From Bacteroidia bacterium (GTDB taxonomy: Bacteria; Bacteroidota; Bacteroidia; Palsa-965): a DNA stretch of 61,721 nucleotides. Both the position numbers and the translations under genes were made by a program. The notes beneath the pieces were generated by a model. The model made no database searches and had not been told where the DNA came from. It saw nothing but the letters and a program-made list of their open reading frames with translations. Of the stretch, positions 8,540 through 20,487 are shown piece by piece (within the stretch, counting starts at the first letter, position 1; every line of letters begins with the position of its first letter). The stretch is taken from positions 1-61,721 of the forward strand of contig JAKLJE010000003.1 in NCBI GenBank assembly GCA_023151315.1, given 5' to 3'.

Positions 8540-9759
8540 GAAAGAGCTGGCCATATCTCCTTTTGCTCGTTGGTGTGATGACGCTGATCGGATACATTTC
8601 TCAAAAGAGTTCCGGACGCAGAATCAACTGGGAGCCGAATTACAGAATCAACTCAAAGATTCCGTACGGTTGCTATCTGATGAATTACTATCTGGAAGAG
8701 ACGATTACTCCGGAAGTAGATGAAGTGAACAAAACGATTTACACGCACTTGCGCGATACTTCGTACAACGGAGCGAATTATGTTTTTGTGAATGCTACGT
8801 TCCGACCTTCTGCTCTGGATGTAATTGAACTTTGCCGTTTTGTTTCCGAAGGCAATACCGTTTTCATTGCTGCGAACAGTTTCGGCTTGCTGAGCGATAC
8901 ACTTAAAGCATACGGAACTGATGCGTTCGACTATTATTACGAAGAAGACTCCACAATGACAATCAATTCGGCGATGACGTATAACTACGATACGGTTCGC
9001 ATGAATCTTGTGAATCCGAATCTGGGATTGCAGAATTATGTGAAGCTGGATCGCGAAAATTACTCCGTCGTTTTCGGTCGTTTCAGAACAAAGGATGTAA
9101 CTGTTCTGGGAACTGATTTTCGTGGTTACCCGAATTTTATTGAGTACAAGATGGGCAACGGAAAATTTCTTCTGCATACTATGCCTTTGGCATTCTGCAA
9201 TTATTACGCTGCCAAACCTGAAAATGCCGAATATGTTTTCGGAGCACTCAGTTATCTGCCGGATCGTTTCACAATGATGGATATACACTACAAGCCGTTC
9301 AAAGTGGAGAACGACGATCCGCGTCGCTATCTGCTATCTGAACCTGCTTTGCAGTTGGCCTATTACATTGTTATCGTGGCGGGAATTATCGCATTGATTT
9401 TCGGAGGTAAACGTCGTCAGCGCCCGGTTCCGGTTGTTCCCGGTTTCAGAAACGCCACACTTGATTTCGTGGAGCAGGTGGGTGCATTGTATTATCGGCA
9501 AAGTGATCACACCAATATCATCGGAAAAAAAATCAATTATTTCCTGGAGTCTGTGCGTTCACGATTCTTTGTGACCACGCTTACCATTGATGATCGACTC
9601 ATTGATAAAGTAACGGCACTTTCAGGTGTTCCGCATGCGCAGGTGAAACGACTGTTCACCACGATTGAACGAATGCGAATTGTGAATGTACATACTGCTG
9701 ATGATCTCAAGGAATTAGTGAAGATGATCAGGGAATTCAACGAAAGAAGTAAACGATAA
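8536..9759 (+). CDS. DUF4350-type protein
   Basis: A 407-residue protein starting at GTG 8536, overlapping the previous TGA by four bases. There is one N-terminal membrane helix (SWPYLLLLVGVMTLIGYIS), a ~240-residue exposed domain with the DUF4350-like NSKIPYGCYLMNYYLEE and VFIAANSFGLLSDTL segments, a second helix around residues 275-292 (LAYYIVIVAGIIALIFGG), and a cytoplasmic C-terminal domain. The fold is usually described as GATase-like and non-catalytic. It occurs next to MoxR/DUF58 in many phyla and probably works in the same complex. Confidence 0.8.
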   Translation: MRKSWPYLLLLVGVMTLIGYISQKSSGRRINWEPNYRINSKIPYGCYLMNYYLEETITPEVDEVNKTIYTHLRDTSYNGANYVFVNATFRPSALDVIELCRFVSEGNTVFIAANSFGLLSDTLKAYGTDAFDYYYEEDSTMTINSAMTYNYDTVRMNLVNPNLGLQNYVKLDRENYSVVFGRFRTKDVTVLGTDFRGYPNFIEYKMGNGKFLLHTMPLAFCNYYAAKPENAEYVFGALSYLPDRFTMMDIHYKPFKVENDDPRRYLLSEPALQLAYYIVIVAGIIALIFGGKRRQRPVPVVPGFRNATLDFVEQVGALYYRQSDHTNIIGKKINYFLESVRSRFFVTTLTIDDRLIDKVTALSGVPHAQVKRLFTTIERMRIVNVHTADDLKELVKMIREFNERSKR

Positions 9760-9773
9760 ATAAATACAGCACC

Positions 9774-10760
9774 ATGATAAATCCAACTAACACTCCATTC
9801 GAAAACAGGATCAATCTTTCTGATCTGCAGGCTGCAGTTCAGAGTGTGCGTTCTGAAATCGGGAAAGTGATTGTCGGGCAGGAACAGACAGTAGATCTGA
9901 TGATCGCTGCTTTGCTTTCCGACGGACACATTCTTCTTGAAGGTGTTCCGGGCGTTGCAAAAACGCTGACGGCAAAATTGCTGGCACGGACAGTTTCAGT
10001 GAAGTTCTCACGATTGCAGTTCACGCCCGATCTGATGCCTTCCGATGTAACAGGAACCAGCGTGTTCAACATCAAGACGAATGAATTCGAATTCCGTCAG
10101 GGACCGATCTTCTCTAACATTGTTCTCATCGACGAAATCAACCGCGCTCCTGCGAAAACGCAATCCGCGCTTTTCGAATCCATGGAAGAACGTCAGGTTA
10201 CAGTTGACGGAAGGACGTACAAATTGGATCCTCCGTTCATGGTGGTTGCAACGCAGAACCCCGTGGATCAGGAAGGAACGTATCGATTGCCGGAAGCGCA
10301 GCTGGATCGTTTCCTATTCAAAATACGTGTGGATTATCCGAACGTGGCGCAGGAAACGAAGATCCTTGAGGATTATCATTCCAGAAAAAATTCTCTGCAG
10401 ATTGAGAATGTACAATCAGTAATTACTGCTGAACAATTGCGCGGCTACCGCGAGAAAGTTTACAGTTTGTATGTTGAGCCGCAACTGTTGCATTACATCG
10501 CGCAGATTGTTTCTCAAACACGTAACAATGCTTCGTTGTACTTAGGTGCTTCGCCTCGTGCTTCACTGGCAATTCTCACTTCTTCTAAAGCGCTCGCTGC
10601 AATGCGTGGACGTGATTTCATTACTCCTGACGACATTCGTGAAGTGGCGATTCCTGTGTTACAACACCGCGTAATGCTCACTCCTGAACGTGAAATGGAA
10701 GGATTGACAACGGCGGAAATTGTGCGTCAGATTTTACAACAAGTGGAAATCCCGAGATAA
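9774..10760 (+). CDS. MoxR family AAA+ ATPase
   Basis: A 328-residue MoxR ATPase. The Walker A motif is GVPGVAKT (residues 57-64), Walker B is VLIDEINRA (117-125), sensor 1 is VVATQNP, and the arginine-finger region is EAQLDRFLFKI. MoxR proteins act as chaperone-like ATPases that assemble or activate partner complexes, often with VWA or DUF58 proteins. The ATG at 9774 follows an A-rich leader (GATAAATAAATACAGCACC). It lies 14 bp after DUF4350 and 6 bp before DUF58. This is the most certain member of the operon. Confidence 0.95.
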   Translation: MINPTNTPFENRINLSDLQAAVQSVRSEIGKVIVGQEQTVDLMIAALLSDGHILLEGVPGVAKTLTAKLLARTVSVKFSRLQFTPDLMPSDVTGTSVFNIKTNEFEFRQGPIFSNIVLIDEINRAPAKTQSALFESMEERQVTVDGRTYKLDPPFMVVATQNPVDQEGTYRLPEAQLDRFLFKIRVDYPNVAQETKILEDYHSRKNSLQIENVQSVITAEQLRGYREKVYSLYVEPQLLHYIAQIVSQTRNNASLYLGASPRASLAILTSSKALAAMRGRDFITPDDIREVAIPVLQHRVMLTPEREMEGLTTAEIVRQILQQVEIPR

Positions 10761-10766
10761 AAAGTC

Positions 10767-12098
10767 ATGCTGAAACTGTACAGATCCATATTTTTTACTC
10801 CTCGCTTCTTTGCGTTGTGCGGCCTTCTGGTGCTGATGGCTTTGCTTTCGTGGAAGTGGGCGTTTCTGTACGGTATTACATTGACGATCGTGATTGCAGT
10901 TCCTTTTGTTCTTGCTGCTGATTTTCTCATGCTTTGGGTGCGCAAAGGAATGTTTGCACGCAGAGAAATGATGGAGAAACTTTCCAACGGCGATCAGAAC
11001 GACATTCGCATCTATCTCGAGAATAAGTATCCTTATCCGATCTGGTTGAAAGTTGTTGATGAATTGCCTGTTCAGTTTCAGGCGCGTGATTTGGCTTTCA
11101 GTGTCTTTCTTGCTCCGTTCGGGAAGAAAATGCTCACTTACAAAGTGCGACCTGTACGCAGAGGCGAATACACGTTCGGAGCAGTGAATGTGCTTTGCTC
11201 CACTGTGCTCGGATTGATTCAACGACGCTTTGTTTTTGACGGTGATATCACCGTTCCTGTTTATCCATCGTTCATTCAGATGAGAAAGTATGAATTGATG
11301 GCAATCTCACAGCGACTGACAGACATCGGTATCAAGAAGATCAGAAGAGTGGGGCACAATACCGAATTTGATCAAATCAAAGAGTATGTCGCAGGCGATG
11401 ATCCGCGTACGGTAAACTGGAAAGCCACTGCCCGCAAGCGACGCCTGATGGTGAATACCTATCAGGATGAAAAATCGCAACAGGTGTATTCACTGGTGGA
11501 CATGGGCCGCGTGATGAAAATGCCATTCGAAGGAATGACCTTGCTGGACTACGCAATCAATGCTTCTCTCGTTATTTCAAACATCGCTATGCTGAAATAC
11601 GATAAAGCCGGCATCATCACATTCTCACATCGTATTCACGGAACACTCAAGGCGGAGCGCAAGGGATTGCAGATGATGCATGTTCTTGAAATGCTGTACA
11701 AGGCAAAAACCGGGTATCAGGAATCTGATTACGGAAAATTGTACACGCACGTGAAGCGCAACATTACGCAGCGCAGTCTGTTATTATTATACACCAACTT
11801 CGAAACGCTTGCAGGAATGCAGAGGCAGATGACATACTTCCGCAGATTGGCGAAAGATCACTTGTTGGTGGTAATCTTCTTCGAGAATACTGAGTTGCGT
11901 AAATTTCTGGACAGAGAACCGGAAACCATTCAGGAGATTTATTACCAAACCATCGCGGAGAAGTTCTCTTACGAGAAGAAATTGATTGTCCGCGAACTTG
12001 GTCTTTACGGAATTCACGCAGTGTTCACAGCGCCGGAGAATCTGACCGTGAATACCATCAACAAATATCTCGAGTTGAAAGCGAGAGGATTAATCTGA
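10767..12098 (+). CDS. DUF58 domain protein, MoxR partner
   Basis: A 443-residue protein with two N-terminal membrane helices (residues ~10-55) and the DUF58 core DDPRTVNWKATARKRRLMVN, followed by a VWA-like region with LVDMGRVM, where a degraded MIDAS motif would lie. DUF58 proteins are the usual operon partner of MoxR. It is the last gene of the operon. Its TGA stop forms half of the palindrome TGATCA, whose other half is the stop of the opposing gene, so nothing separates the two. Confidence 0.9.
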   Translation: MLKLYRSIFFTPRFFALCGLLVLMALLSWKWAFLYGITLTIVIAVPFVLAADFLMLWVRKGMFARREMMEKLSNGDQNDIRIYLENKYPYPIWLKVVDELPVQFQARDLAFSVFLAPFGKKMLTYKVRPVRRGEYTFGAVNVLCSTVLGLIQRRFVFDGDITVPVYPSFIQMRKYELMAISQRLTDIGIKKIRRVGHNTEFDQIKEYVAGDDPRTVNWKATARKRRLMVNTYQDEKSQQVYSLVDMGRVMKMPFEGMTLLDYAINASLVISNIAMLKYDKAGIITFSHRIHGTLKAERKGLQMMHVLEMLYKAKTGYQESDYGKLYTHVKRNITQRSLLLLYTNFETLAGMQRQMTYFRRLAKDHLLVVIFFENTELRKFLDREPETIQEIYYQTIAEKFSYEKKLIVRELGLYGIHAVFTAPENLTVNTINKYLELKARGLI

Positions 12099-13064
12099 TC
12101 AGAGTTCGTTGTTGCTGATTTCAGCACCGCCCCATTCCACAACAGTGAAGCCTTTGCGAGATGCACGTGGCAAGTCCTGAGAACGCTCAACCGTATTTTC
12201 TTTCGGATCAGCTTTGCTCCAAACCATGAACACACGAAAGACTTCATCGGGTTGCGGAGTAATGTTCATCGTTGCAATGGAATTGTATTCCTGTTCAGAA
12301 GCGAAATGAATGTAATTGAATTCGTTCTGTATCATTCGCGGACACCAATAGGTAATGAAATCCTGGCGTTCGCGCGGAGAGAGATTCATTTTCGTCAACG
12401 CATGCTCGAAGAAATCTGCCAGCGTATCGCGTTGTACAATATAACCTGAAGTGTTGTCAAATGATGAAGCGCTCACAGATGCAGAACCTTCCCAGAAAAG
12501 ATAATCGAATGATTTTCCTGCGCTTTGCAGTGATCCGTCGGGCTGAGCAGTTACGTTCCATCCTTCGTTGTATTGTGGCCACGTGAAACCGAGATTGCCG
12601 TTGAAGTTCAACTTCACGTTCACATCAGTTGTCGATTCAGGATAGAGATAGATCACCGGTTTATCCACTTCGATCATGATTTCTGAATTGCGGAAATCAA
12701 CTTCTATTGTAGTTGTGTAACCTCCTTTGCATCCAACAGAATCGGTTACTACTTCGTAATGCGATTGATCGAGGTAAAATTGAAATTTATACCGCCCCGG
12801 CTTAACGTAGAGATCCAGTTCTCCGTCGTTCGAACATATTGCGGTGTCCTGAATGGCATTGTATGAATACACAATGTTGCGTTGTCTGGCTTTGGTTCCA
12901 TCTATTAGAAAACGAAATTCAATAAGCGATTCATTGGATTGTACCGATGGGTCTTTGTCAGAAGAAATTATTCTCCAGGGTAAGCCGGGCGATTCAGGTT
13001 GTTTGTGTTCGTCAGCAAATGCAAATAGCAATAACGTAAGCGGCAGTAATAAGTATTTCATCAT
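12099..13064 (-). CDS. Secreted protein of an unnamed family, tandem copy 2
   Basis: A 321-residue protein with a signal peptide (MMKYLLLPLTLLLFAFA). After an N-terminal strand-rich domain it has a conserved core: KPVIYLYPESTTDVNVKLNF, then TWPQYNEGWNVTAQPDG, FDYLFWEGSA, and LSPRERQDFITYWCPRM. The same order of motifs occurs in the neighbour at 13073-14086. I recall similar KPVIYLYPE / YLYWEG / YWLP proteins of unknown function in Clostridia, but no name. It lies 8 bp downstream of its paralog, so the two are co-transcribed. No catalytic residue can be named; the invariant Glu, Arg and Cys in the RERQDFITYWCP block are candidates. Confidence 0.75.
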   Translation of the reverse strand: MMKYLLLPLTLLLFAFADEHKQPESPGLPWRIISSDKDPSVQSNESLIEFRFLIDGTKARQRNIVYSYNAIQDTAICSNDGELDLYVKPGRYKFQFYLDQSHYEVVTDSVGCKGGYTTTIEVDFRNSEIMIEVDKPVIYLYPESTTDVNVKLNFNGNLGFTWPQYNEGWNVTAQPDGSLQSAGKSFDYLFWEGSASVSASSFDNTSGYIVQRDTLADFFEHALTKMNLSPRERQDFITYWCPRMIQNEFNYIHFASEQEYNSIATMNITPQPDEVFRVFMVWSKADPKENTVERSQDLPRASRKGFTVVEWGGAEISNNEL

Positions 13065-13072
13065 GTAGAAAA

Positions 13073-14086
13073 TTAGTGCTTATCCTGATAATTGAATCCT
13101 GTCGTTTCAAGAACCGGAATCAGATCCGGGTTGAAATGTGCTCCACCCCATTCGAGTACGTCAAAACCTTCTCTGTTCAGCGGAGTGAATTTCTGTGGAG
13201 TTAAATCACTCTGGACGTAACGACTTCCGTCACACCAGATCATGAAAACACGATTGGTGTGATCGGGTTTCGGTGAAATTGTCAGAGGCGCGACTTGATC
13301 ATAAGCTGCCTGAGGAATAAACTGAATGAAACTCGTTTCTGTATTCTGCATCTGCGGACACCAATACGTGATGAAATCCTGTCGCTCACGCGGAGTAAAC
13401 CCCATTGCCGTTAAAGAACGTTCGAAGAAAATCGCAACACTGTCACGATGTACAATTGCTCCTTCGTTCATATTCACATTGGAGAAATTGATGTTTGCGA
13501 CACCATCCCAGAAAAGGTAATCATATTGATTTCCGTTCATGTGCAAAACGCCGTTTGTATCTGCAGTGAAATTCCATCCGTTGTTATACTTCGGATATGT
13601 AAAACCTAATGAACCGTTCACAGTGAGTTGCACGTTCATCTGCGTTTCCTTCTCCGGATAGAAATAGATCACTGGTTTTTCTGTGATCACCGGATAGAAA
13701 GCTCTGGAATATCTTACGGTCATTGCAACCTGCGTTCTTTCTTTCAGAAGAATGGAATCCGTGTAAACCGTAAAATGTTCGCCGTTGCTGAAGAATTCAA
13801 ATTTGTATTTTCCTTCTTTCAGTCCGATGTAAATTATTCCTTTTTCATTCGGATAGTAGAATTTCCAAGCCTGATTGTGACGCACCGCCATTGAGTCCGT
13901 CATAGGATTGTTGTCTTCATCAACAAACGATACAACAAATTGTCCTGTTCCTGCAGGAAGATCAGGTGCCGGCTTAGTTCCGGTTACTTCCCAATTTGGT
14001 GCTGTTTCCTCAAATGGTTTCAGATCAGCCTTGGCGAGCAATGGCTGAAGCGCAAGCAGACAGAAGGCGAAAAATGCGTTTTTCAT
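13073..14086 (-). CDS. Secreted protein of an unnamed family, tandem copy 1
   Basis: A 337-residue protein with a signal peptide (MKNAFFAFCLLALQPLLAKA). It shares the core of copy 2: KPVIYFYPEKETQMNVQLTV, TYPKYNNGWNFTADTNG, YDYLFWDGVA, FTPRERQDFITYWCPQM and a C-terminal RVFMIW...EWGGAHF matching copy 2's EWGGAEI. The N-terminal part (EEDNN-type strands and YKFEFFSNGEHFTVYTDSI) resembles an Ig-like or carrier domain. It is first of the two-gene unit, and the region upstream toward pirin (73 bp) is AT-rich. The role is unknown; it is secreted and may be attached to or act on the cell surface. Confidence 0.75.
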   Translation of the reverse strand: MKNAFFAFCLLALQPLLAKADLKPFEETAPNWEVTGTKPAPDLPAGTGQFVVSFVDEDNNPMTDSMAVRHNQAWKFYYPNEKGIIYIGLKEGKYKFEFFSNGEHFTVYTDSILLKERTQVAMTVRYSRAFYPVITEKPVIYFYPEKETQMNVQLTVNGSLGFTYPKYNNGWNFTADTNGVLHMNGNQYDYLFWDGVANINFSNVNMNEGAIVHRDSVAIFFERSLTAMGFTPRERQDFITYWCPQMQNTETSFIQFIPQAAYDQVAPLTISPKPDHTNRVFMIWCDGSRYVQSDLTPQKFTPLNREGFDVLEWGGAHFNPDLIPVLETTGFNYQDKH

Positions 14087-14159
14087 AGTTGATTACAGGA
14101 TGCGTTAAGGTCGCAAATTCCATAATCAAGGCAGTAACTTTTCGCAAATATTCCCTTGA

Positions 14160-15029
14160 TCAGTCCAAATGCCCGAATTTGCCTGCTTCGAAGTCGGTAA
14201 ACGCTTCGATAATTTCTTCCCGTGTGTTCATCACAAACGGTCCATGCGCTGCAATCGGTTCATGTATAGGCTGGCCGCTGAGCAACAGAATCAATGCGTC
14301 TTCAACGCCGGTTACAGTGAATGTTTCTCCATCGTTGCGCATCAAAGCGAAATGATCCGTTGGAACGGCATCTGCATTATTGATGGTGAATTGTCCTTCC
14401 ACTGCGAGCATTGCGGTATTAAAATCGGAAGGCAGATTGATTTCAGCAGACGCACCTTTTTTCAAGCGAATGTTGTAGATGTACACAGGTGTAAATGTGG
14501 ATGCCGGACCTTTTTCACCTTTGTATTCACCTGCAATAATTTCAAGACTGCCTTCACCAAGATCAACAACTTTCATTGATGATTTTGTGATCTCCTGATA
14601 CTTCGGCTTCGACATCTTATCTTTTGCAGGAAGATTCACCCACAACTGCACCATCTGAAAATCGCCACCCGTTTTGGTAAACGTTTCTTCATGATATTCC
14701 TTGTGCAATACACCTGAAGCAGCTGTCATCCATTGTACATCACCTTCTCCGATAACACCACTGTTTCCTGCACTGTCGTGATGCGCAACACGTCCTTTGT
14801 ACGCAATCGTAACCGTTTCAAATCCACGATGCGGATGAACGCCTACGCCGCGCGGTTTATCAGAAGGAGGGAAGTGGAATTTCGATCCGTAATCCAGCAT
14901 GATAAACGGACTCATGCGTTGCATGGAAAGATGACGGTAAGACGGAATGAAATTGTGTACTCTGAATCCGTCTCCTACAAAATGCGGGTTTTGCGGAGGG
15001 AATACTGCTTCTGTTGTGCGTTGTGACAT
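14160..15029 (-). CDS. Pirin family protein
   Basis: A 289-residue bicupin. Metal-binding residues of the N-terminal cupin are present in GVGVHPHRGFETVTI and the following E/H (AHHDSAGNSGVIGEGDVQWMTAASGVLHKEYHEE, abbreviated here), and the C-terminal lobe contains PIHEPIAAHGPFVMNTREEI, typical of pirins. Bacterial pirins bind Fe and some have quercetinase activity or regulate metabolism. I choose ATG 15029 (MSQRTTEAVF) over an upstream in-frame start at 15068, because a perfect -7 box lies between them. It stands alone between the secreted paralogs and the DUF1905 gene. Confidence 0.9.
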   Translation of the reverse strand: MSQRTTEAVFPPQNPHFVGDGFRVHNFIPSYRHLSMQRMSPFIMLDYGSKFHFPPSDKPRGVGVHPHRGFETVTIAYKGRVAHHDSAGNSGVIGEGDVQWMTAASGVLHKEYHEETFTKTGGDFQMVQLWVNLPAKDKMSKPKYQEITKSSMKVVDLGEGSLEIIAGEYKGEKGPASTFTPVYIYNIRLKKGASAEINLPSDFNTAMLAVEGQFTINNADAVPTDHFALMRNDGETFTVTGVEDALILLLSGQPIHEPIAAHGPFVMNTREEIIEAFTDFEAGKFGHLD

Positions 15030-15046
15030 ATTGATCCTTTCTGGCA

Positions 15047-15054
15047 CAAAGGTA
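15047..15054 (-). promoter_or_regulatory. -7 box TACCTTTG of pirin
   Basis: A perfect TAnnTTTG on the minus strand, 17 bases before the ATG at 15029. It supports the shorter start and a leader of roughly 13 nt. Confidence 0.6.
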
Positions 15055-15103
15055 AACAACGACACCATTGCTGCCGATCAGGGAAATCTATAGGCACTAT
15101 TAC

Positions 15104-15601
15104 TTATTCCGATACAGGATCGTACATTTTCAGTTGCTTGCTACAACGATTTACACATTTCGCCATGCGGTTAACTTTGGTTTCTTCTTTTTTAGCAGAA
15201 TAAATCCAAAGGATGTAATGACGTTGTTCGCTCTCGGTCAGCTTTTGAAAGAACCGATAAGCTGCAGGTTCGTCTTTCAGACATTCCAGCATTTCTTCGG
15301 GAACATGAAGCGGCTCGTTATCGGGATAAAGAATCACACGAACTGTATCGCCTTCCTGCTTTCCGATTTTCTTTCTGATTTCCGCTTTCACAGGGAGGAA
15401 AAGATTTCCATCGCCCATTGGCATCAGATGGTATTTCGAAATTTCGTAGCCGTCGATGGTGCCACGAACCTTTCTCCAACCAAAAGGATTTTTCTTCTCA
15501 GGTCGTATGTCGGGAAGCCGTGCAAAGGTCCAGCCTCCCTTGCCGGGGTATTTTTCCAGTCGCACTTTCTTGTTCAGTAGGGGCTTCTCTTTCGCTGACA
15601 T
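15104..15601 (-). CDS. DUF1905 / YdeI-OmpD-associated domain protein
   Basis: A 165-residue cytoplasmic protein from ATG 15601 (an in-frame TTG at 15607 is rejected). The first ~95 residues fit DUF1905 (GGWTFARLPD, FGWRKVRGTIDGYEISKYHLMPMGDG), and the rest fits the YdeI/OmpD-associated helical domain (PEEMLECLKDEPAAYRFFQKL, HYILWIYSAKKEETKVNRM). Proteins of this kind are annotated as bacteriocin-protection-like, a weak functional label. It is monocistronic and unrelated to its neighbours. Confidence 0.85.
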   Translation of the reverse strand: MSAKEKPLLNKKVRLEKYPGKGGWTFARLPDIRPEKKNPFGWRKVRGTIDGYEISKYHLMPMGDGNLFLPVKAEIRKKIGKQEGDTVRVILYPDNEPLHVPEEMLECLKDEPAAYRFFQKLTESEQRHYILWIYSAKKEETKVNRMAKCVNRCSKQLKMYDPVSE

Positions 15602-15657
15602 ACCCAATTAAAGATGCGTTACTTCGTCTGATAACGGAAATATAATAAGTCCGTGTT

Positions 15658-16242
15658 TTATGTGTTGGGAATGAGCGTGGCGATTTCTCTCCTGCACGCC
15701 ATGAGTTGTTCTGCAGAACTGCGCAAATTCGACACAACAATTTTTAATTGTTCTGCCTCGGCGGATTTTTCTATCGAATCGGAAAGGTTCATTATTTGCT
15801 CCACAGGCTGTTCAACGCACCTTGAAGTTATTTTCAGTAACAGCTCCAATGACTCAACATACTGTGTCCGGGTTCTTTCGGCTTTTTTACGTTCTGTCAC
15901 ATCAACGGAAAGGATGAATAGTCCTTGCGGAACCGGTTCAATACGCAAATCAAAATAACCAATACCTCCGTCAGGGAATTCAAATTCATTTTCCATCACG
16001 GTAGAAATACGATCCGTCATACACTGGCGGAGAATTTCAAATAGTCGCGTGTTTTCAATGCCCGGGTATTTTTCCATCATGGTAAAGCCGATCAAATCTT
16101 CCGCTGATGAGTAGCGACTATGCTTGACAACCGTTTTGTTTACATAGACATAACGCCATTCGAAGTCGATGACCTGATAACCTTCCAAAAGGTTGTCAAG
16201 GGAAAAGCCGGGGATCTCTGTTTCAAATTTATTGTATTCCAT
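15658..16242 (-). CDS. PAS-domain protein without an output domain
   Basis: A 194-residue protein from ATG 16242 (a TTG at 16251 is also in frame). Residues ~10-125 form a PAS domain (LDNLLEGYQVIDFEWRYVYV, EDLIGFTMMEKYPGIE, VPQGLFILSVDVTERKKAE, the last being the classic PAC ending). The remaining ~65 residues are helical with a coiled-coil look (LELLLKITSRCVEQPVEQIM). No histidine-kinase, GGDEF or methyl-accepting domain follows, so it probably senses and acts through partner binding. The 3' tail has no kinase relics. The 258-bp gap upstream, toward the lipoprotein gene, shows nothing I recognise. Confidence 0.8.
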   Translation of the reverse strand: MEYNKFETEIPGFSLDNLLEGYQVIDFEWRYVYVNKTVVKHSRYSSAEDLIGFTMMEKYPGIENTRLFEILRQCMTDRISTVMENEFEFPDGGIGYFDLRIEPVPQGLFILSVDVTERKKAERTRTQYVESLELLLKITSRCVEQPVEQIMNLSDSIEKSAEAEQLKIVVSNLRSSAEQLMACRREIATLIPNT

Positions 16243-16499
16243 ATGCCGCAATTTTGAAGTACTACCTCAATTAACAGGGTCACACAAATTACAACTGTAA
16301 GTGGGGCTAACAGTGTCTATTTCAAACTTACTGAATATTTCTAAGAAAAGAAAGTATTGCAATGAGGCAATCGGAATTAATGAATGAGATAGGGAACAAT
16401 CCTGAAATTATGGTCAACTCCCCGAAATGTATTTTACGCAATGGCTTCCGGGCTGGATAAGTCAGAATTTCGATATGCGGAGAAATTGATTTCATCAGA

Positions 16500-16943
16500 T
16501 CATCTTGACCTGACGAAAATTAATTTCTTAACGCAGTTTTCATTGTATTCGCCTGTGAATTCTTCCGCACTGTCCAGCGTGAGCAGTACCAACTGATTTT
16601 CGTTCACACTCATCATTTTGAAACGAACTTGCTCGGTAATGGTGCTATCGTCACTGAACTTATAGGGGAAAGCATTGGATTTGCTTGCACCGTCTTCCAT
16701 GAAATTTTTTAAAATCTGTTCTTCCGAGATTTCCCAATAAATCGGATCGTAAATGCCGCCGTCTTCGTAAGGTGTTATTTCGTTGTGCGGATTGATAATG
16801 AAAACATTTTCCAGCAACCACTTCCCGGTAATGTCCGGCTTAGCGCTTTTCTGTTCGCTGCATGAAATGAATAGCAGTGCGATGAAAAAAGAAACTTTAG
16901 CAACAGTTGAACTGTTCTTAAGAATTTTGTTGGAGTAGTTCAT
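16500..16943 (-). CDS. Small lipoprotein, lipocalin-like
   Basis: A 147-residue protein from ATG 16943, the first start clear of secA and its terminator (a longer open frame runs back into secA antisense and is not credible). The N-terminus is KILKNSSTVAKVSFFIALLF followed by ISC, a good lipobox with Cys as the lipidated residue. The mature part has DITGKWLLENVFI and a series of strands (ITEQVRFKMMSVNENQLVLL) like small lipocalin-type lipoproteins of this phylum. Function unknown. Confidence 0.75.
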   Translation of the reverse strand: MNYSNKILKNSSTVAKVSFFIALLFISCSEQKSAKPDITGKWLLENVFIINPHNEITPYEDGGIYDPIYWEISEEQILKNFMEDGASKSNAFPYKFSDDSTITEQVRFKMMSVNENQLVLLTLDSAEEFTGEYNENCVKKLIFVRSR

Positions 16944-16964
16944 ACGCTGATCGTTCAATCGGGG

Positions 16965-17004
16965 AAAAAGAAAAGAAGCGCAACTGTTTTCACAATTACG
17001 CTTC
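16965..17004 (-). terminator. Intrinsic terminator of secA
   Basis: On the minus strand, a 12-bp stem (two ends GAAGCG and CGCTTC, with G-U pairs inside) closes a 6-nt loop and is followed by TTTTCTTTTT. It begins 7 bp after the secA stop. Confidence 0.85.
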
Positions 17005-17010
17005 ATAAGT

Positions 17011-20370
<3,360 letters not shown>

Positions 20371-20487
20371 TGTAATGAAATTGAAAGTAACACAGCAATT
20401 CCCTGATGCTGCGAAAATGAGAATGCGTAGGGAAGACGGTTGAAGTAACCGCTCACGGAAACGAAGAATTCACTTCCGTATGAAGCA

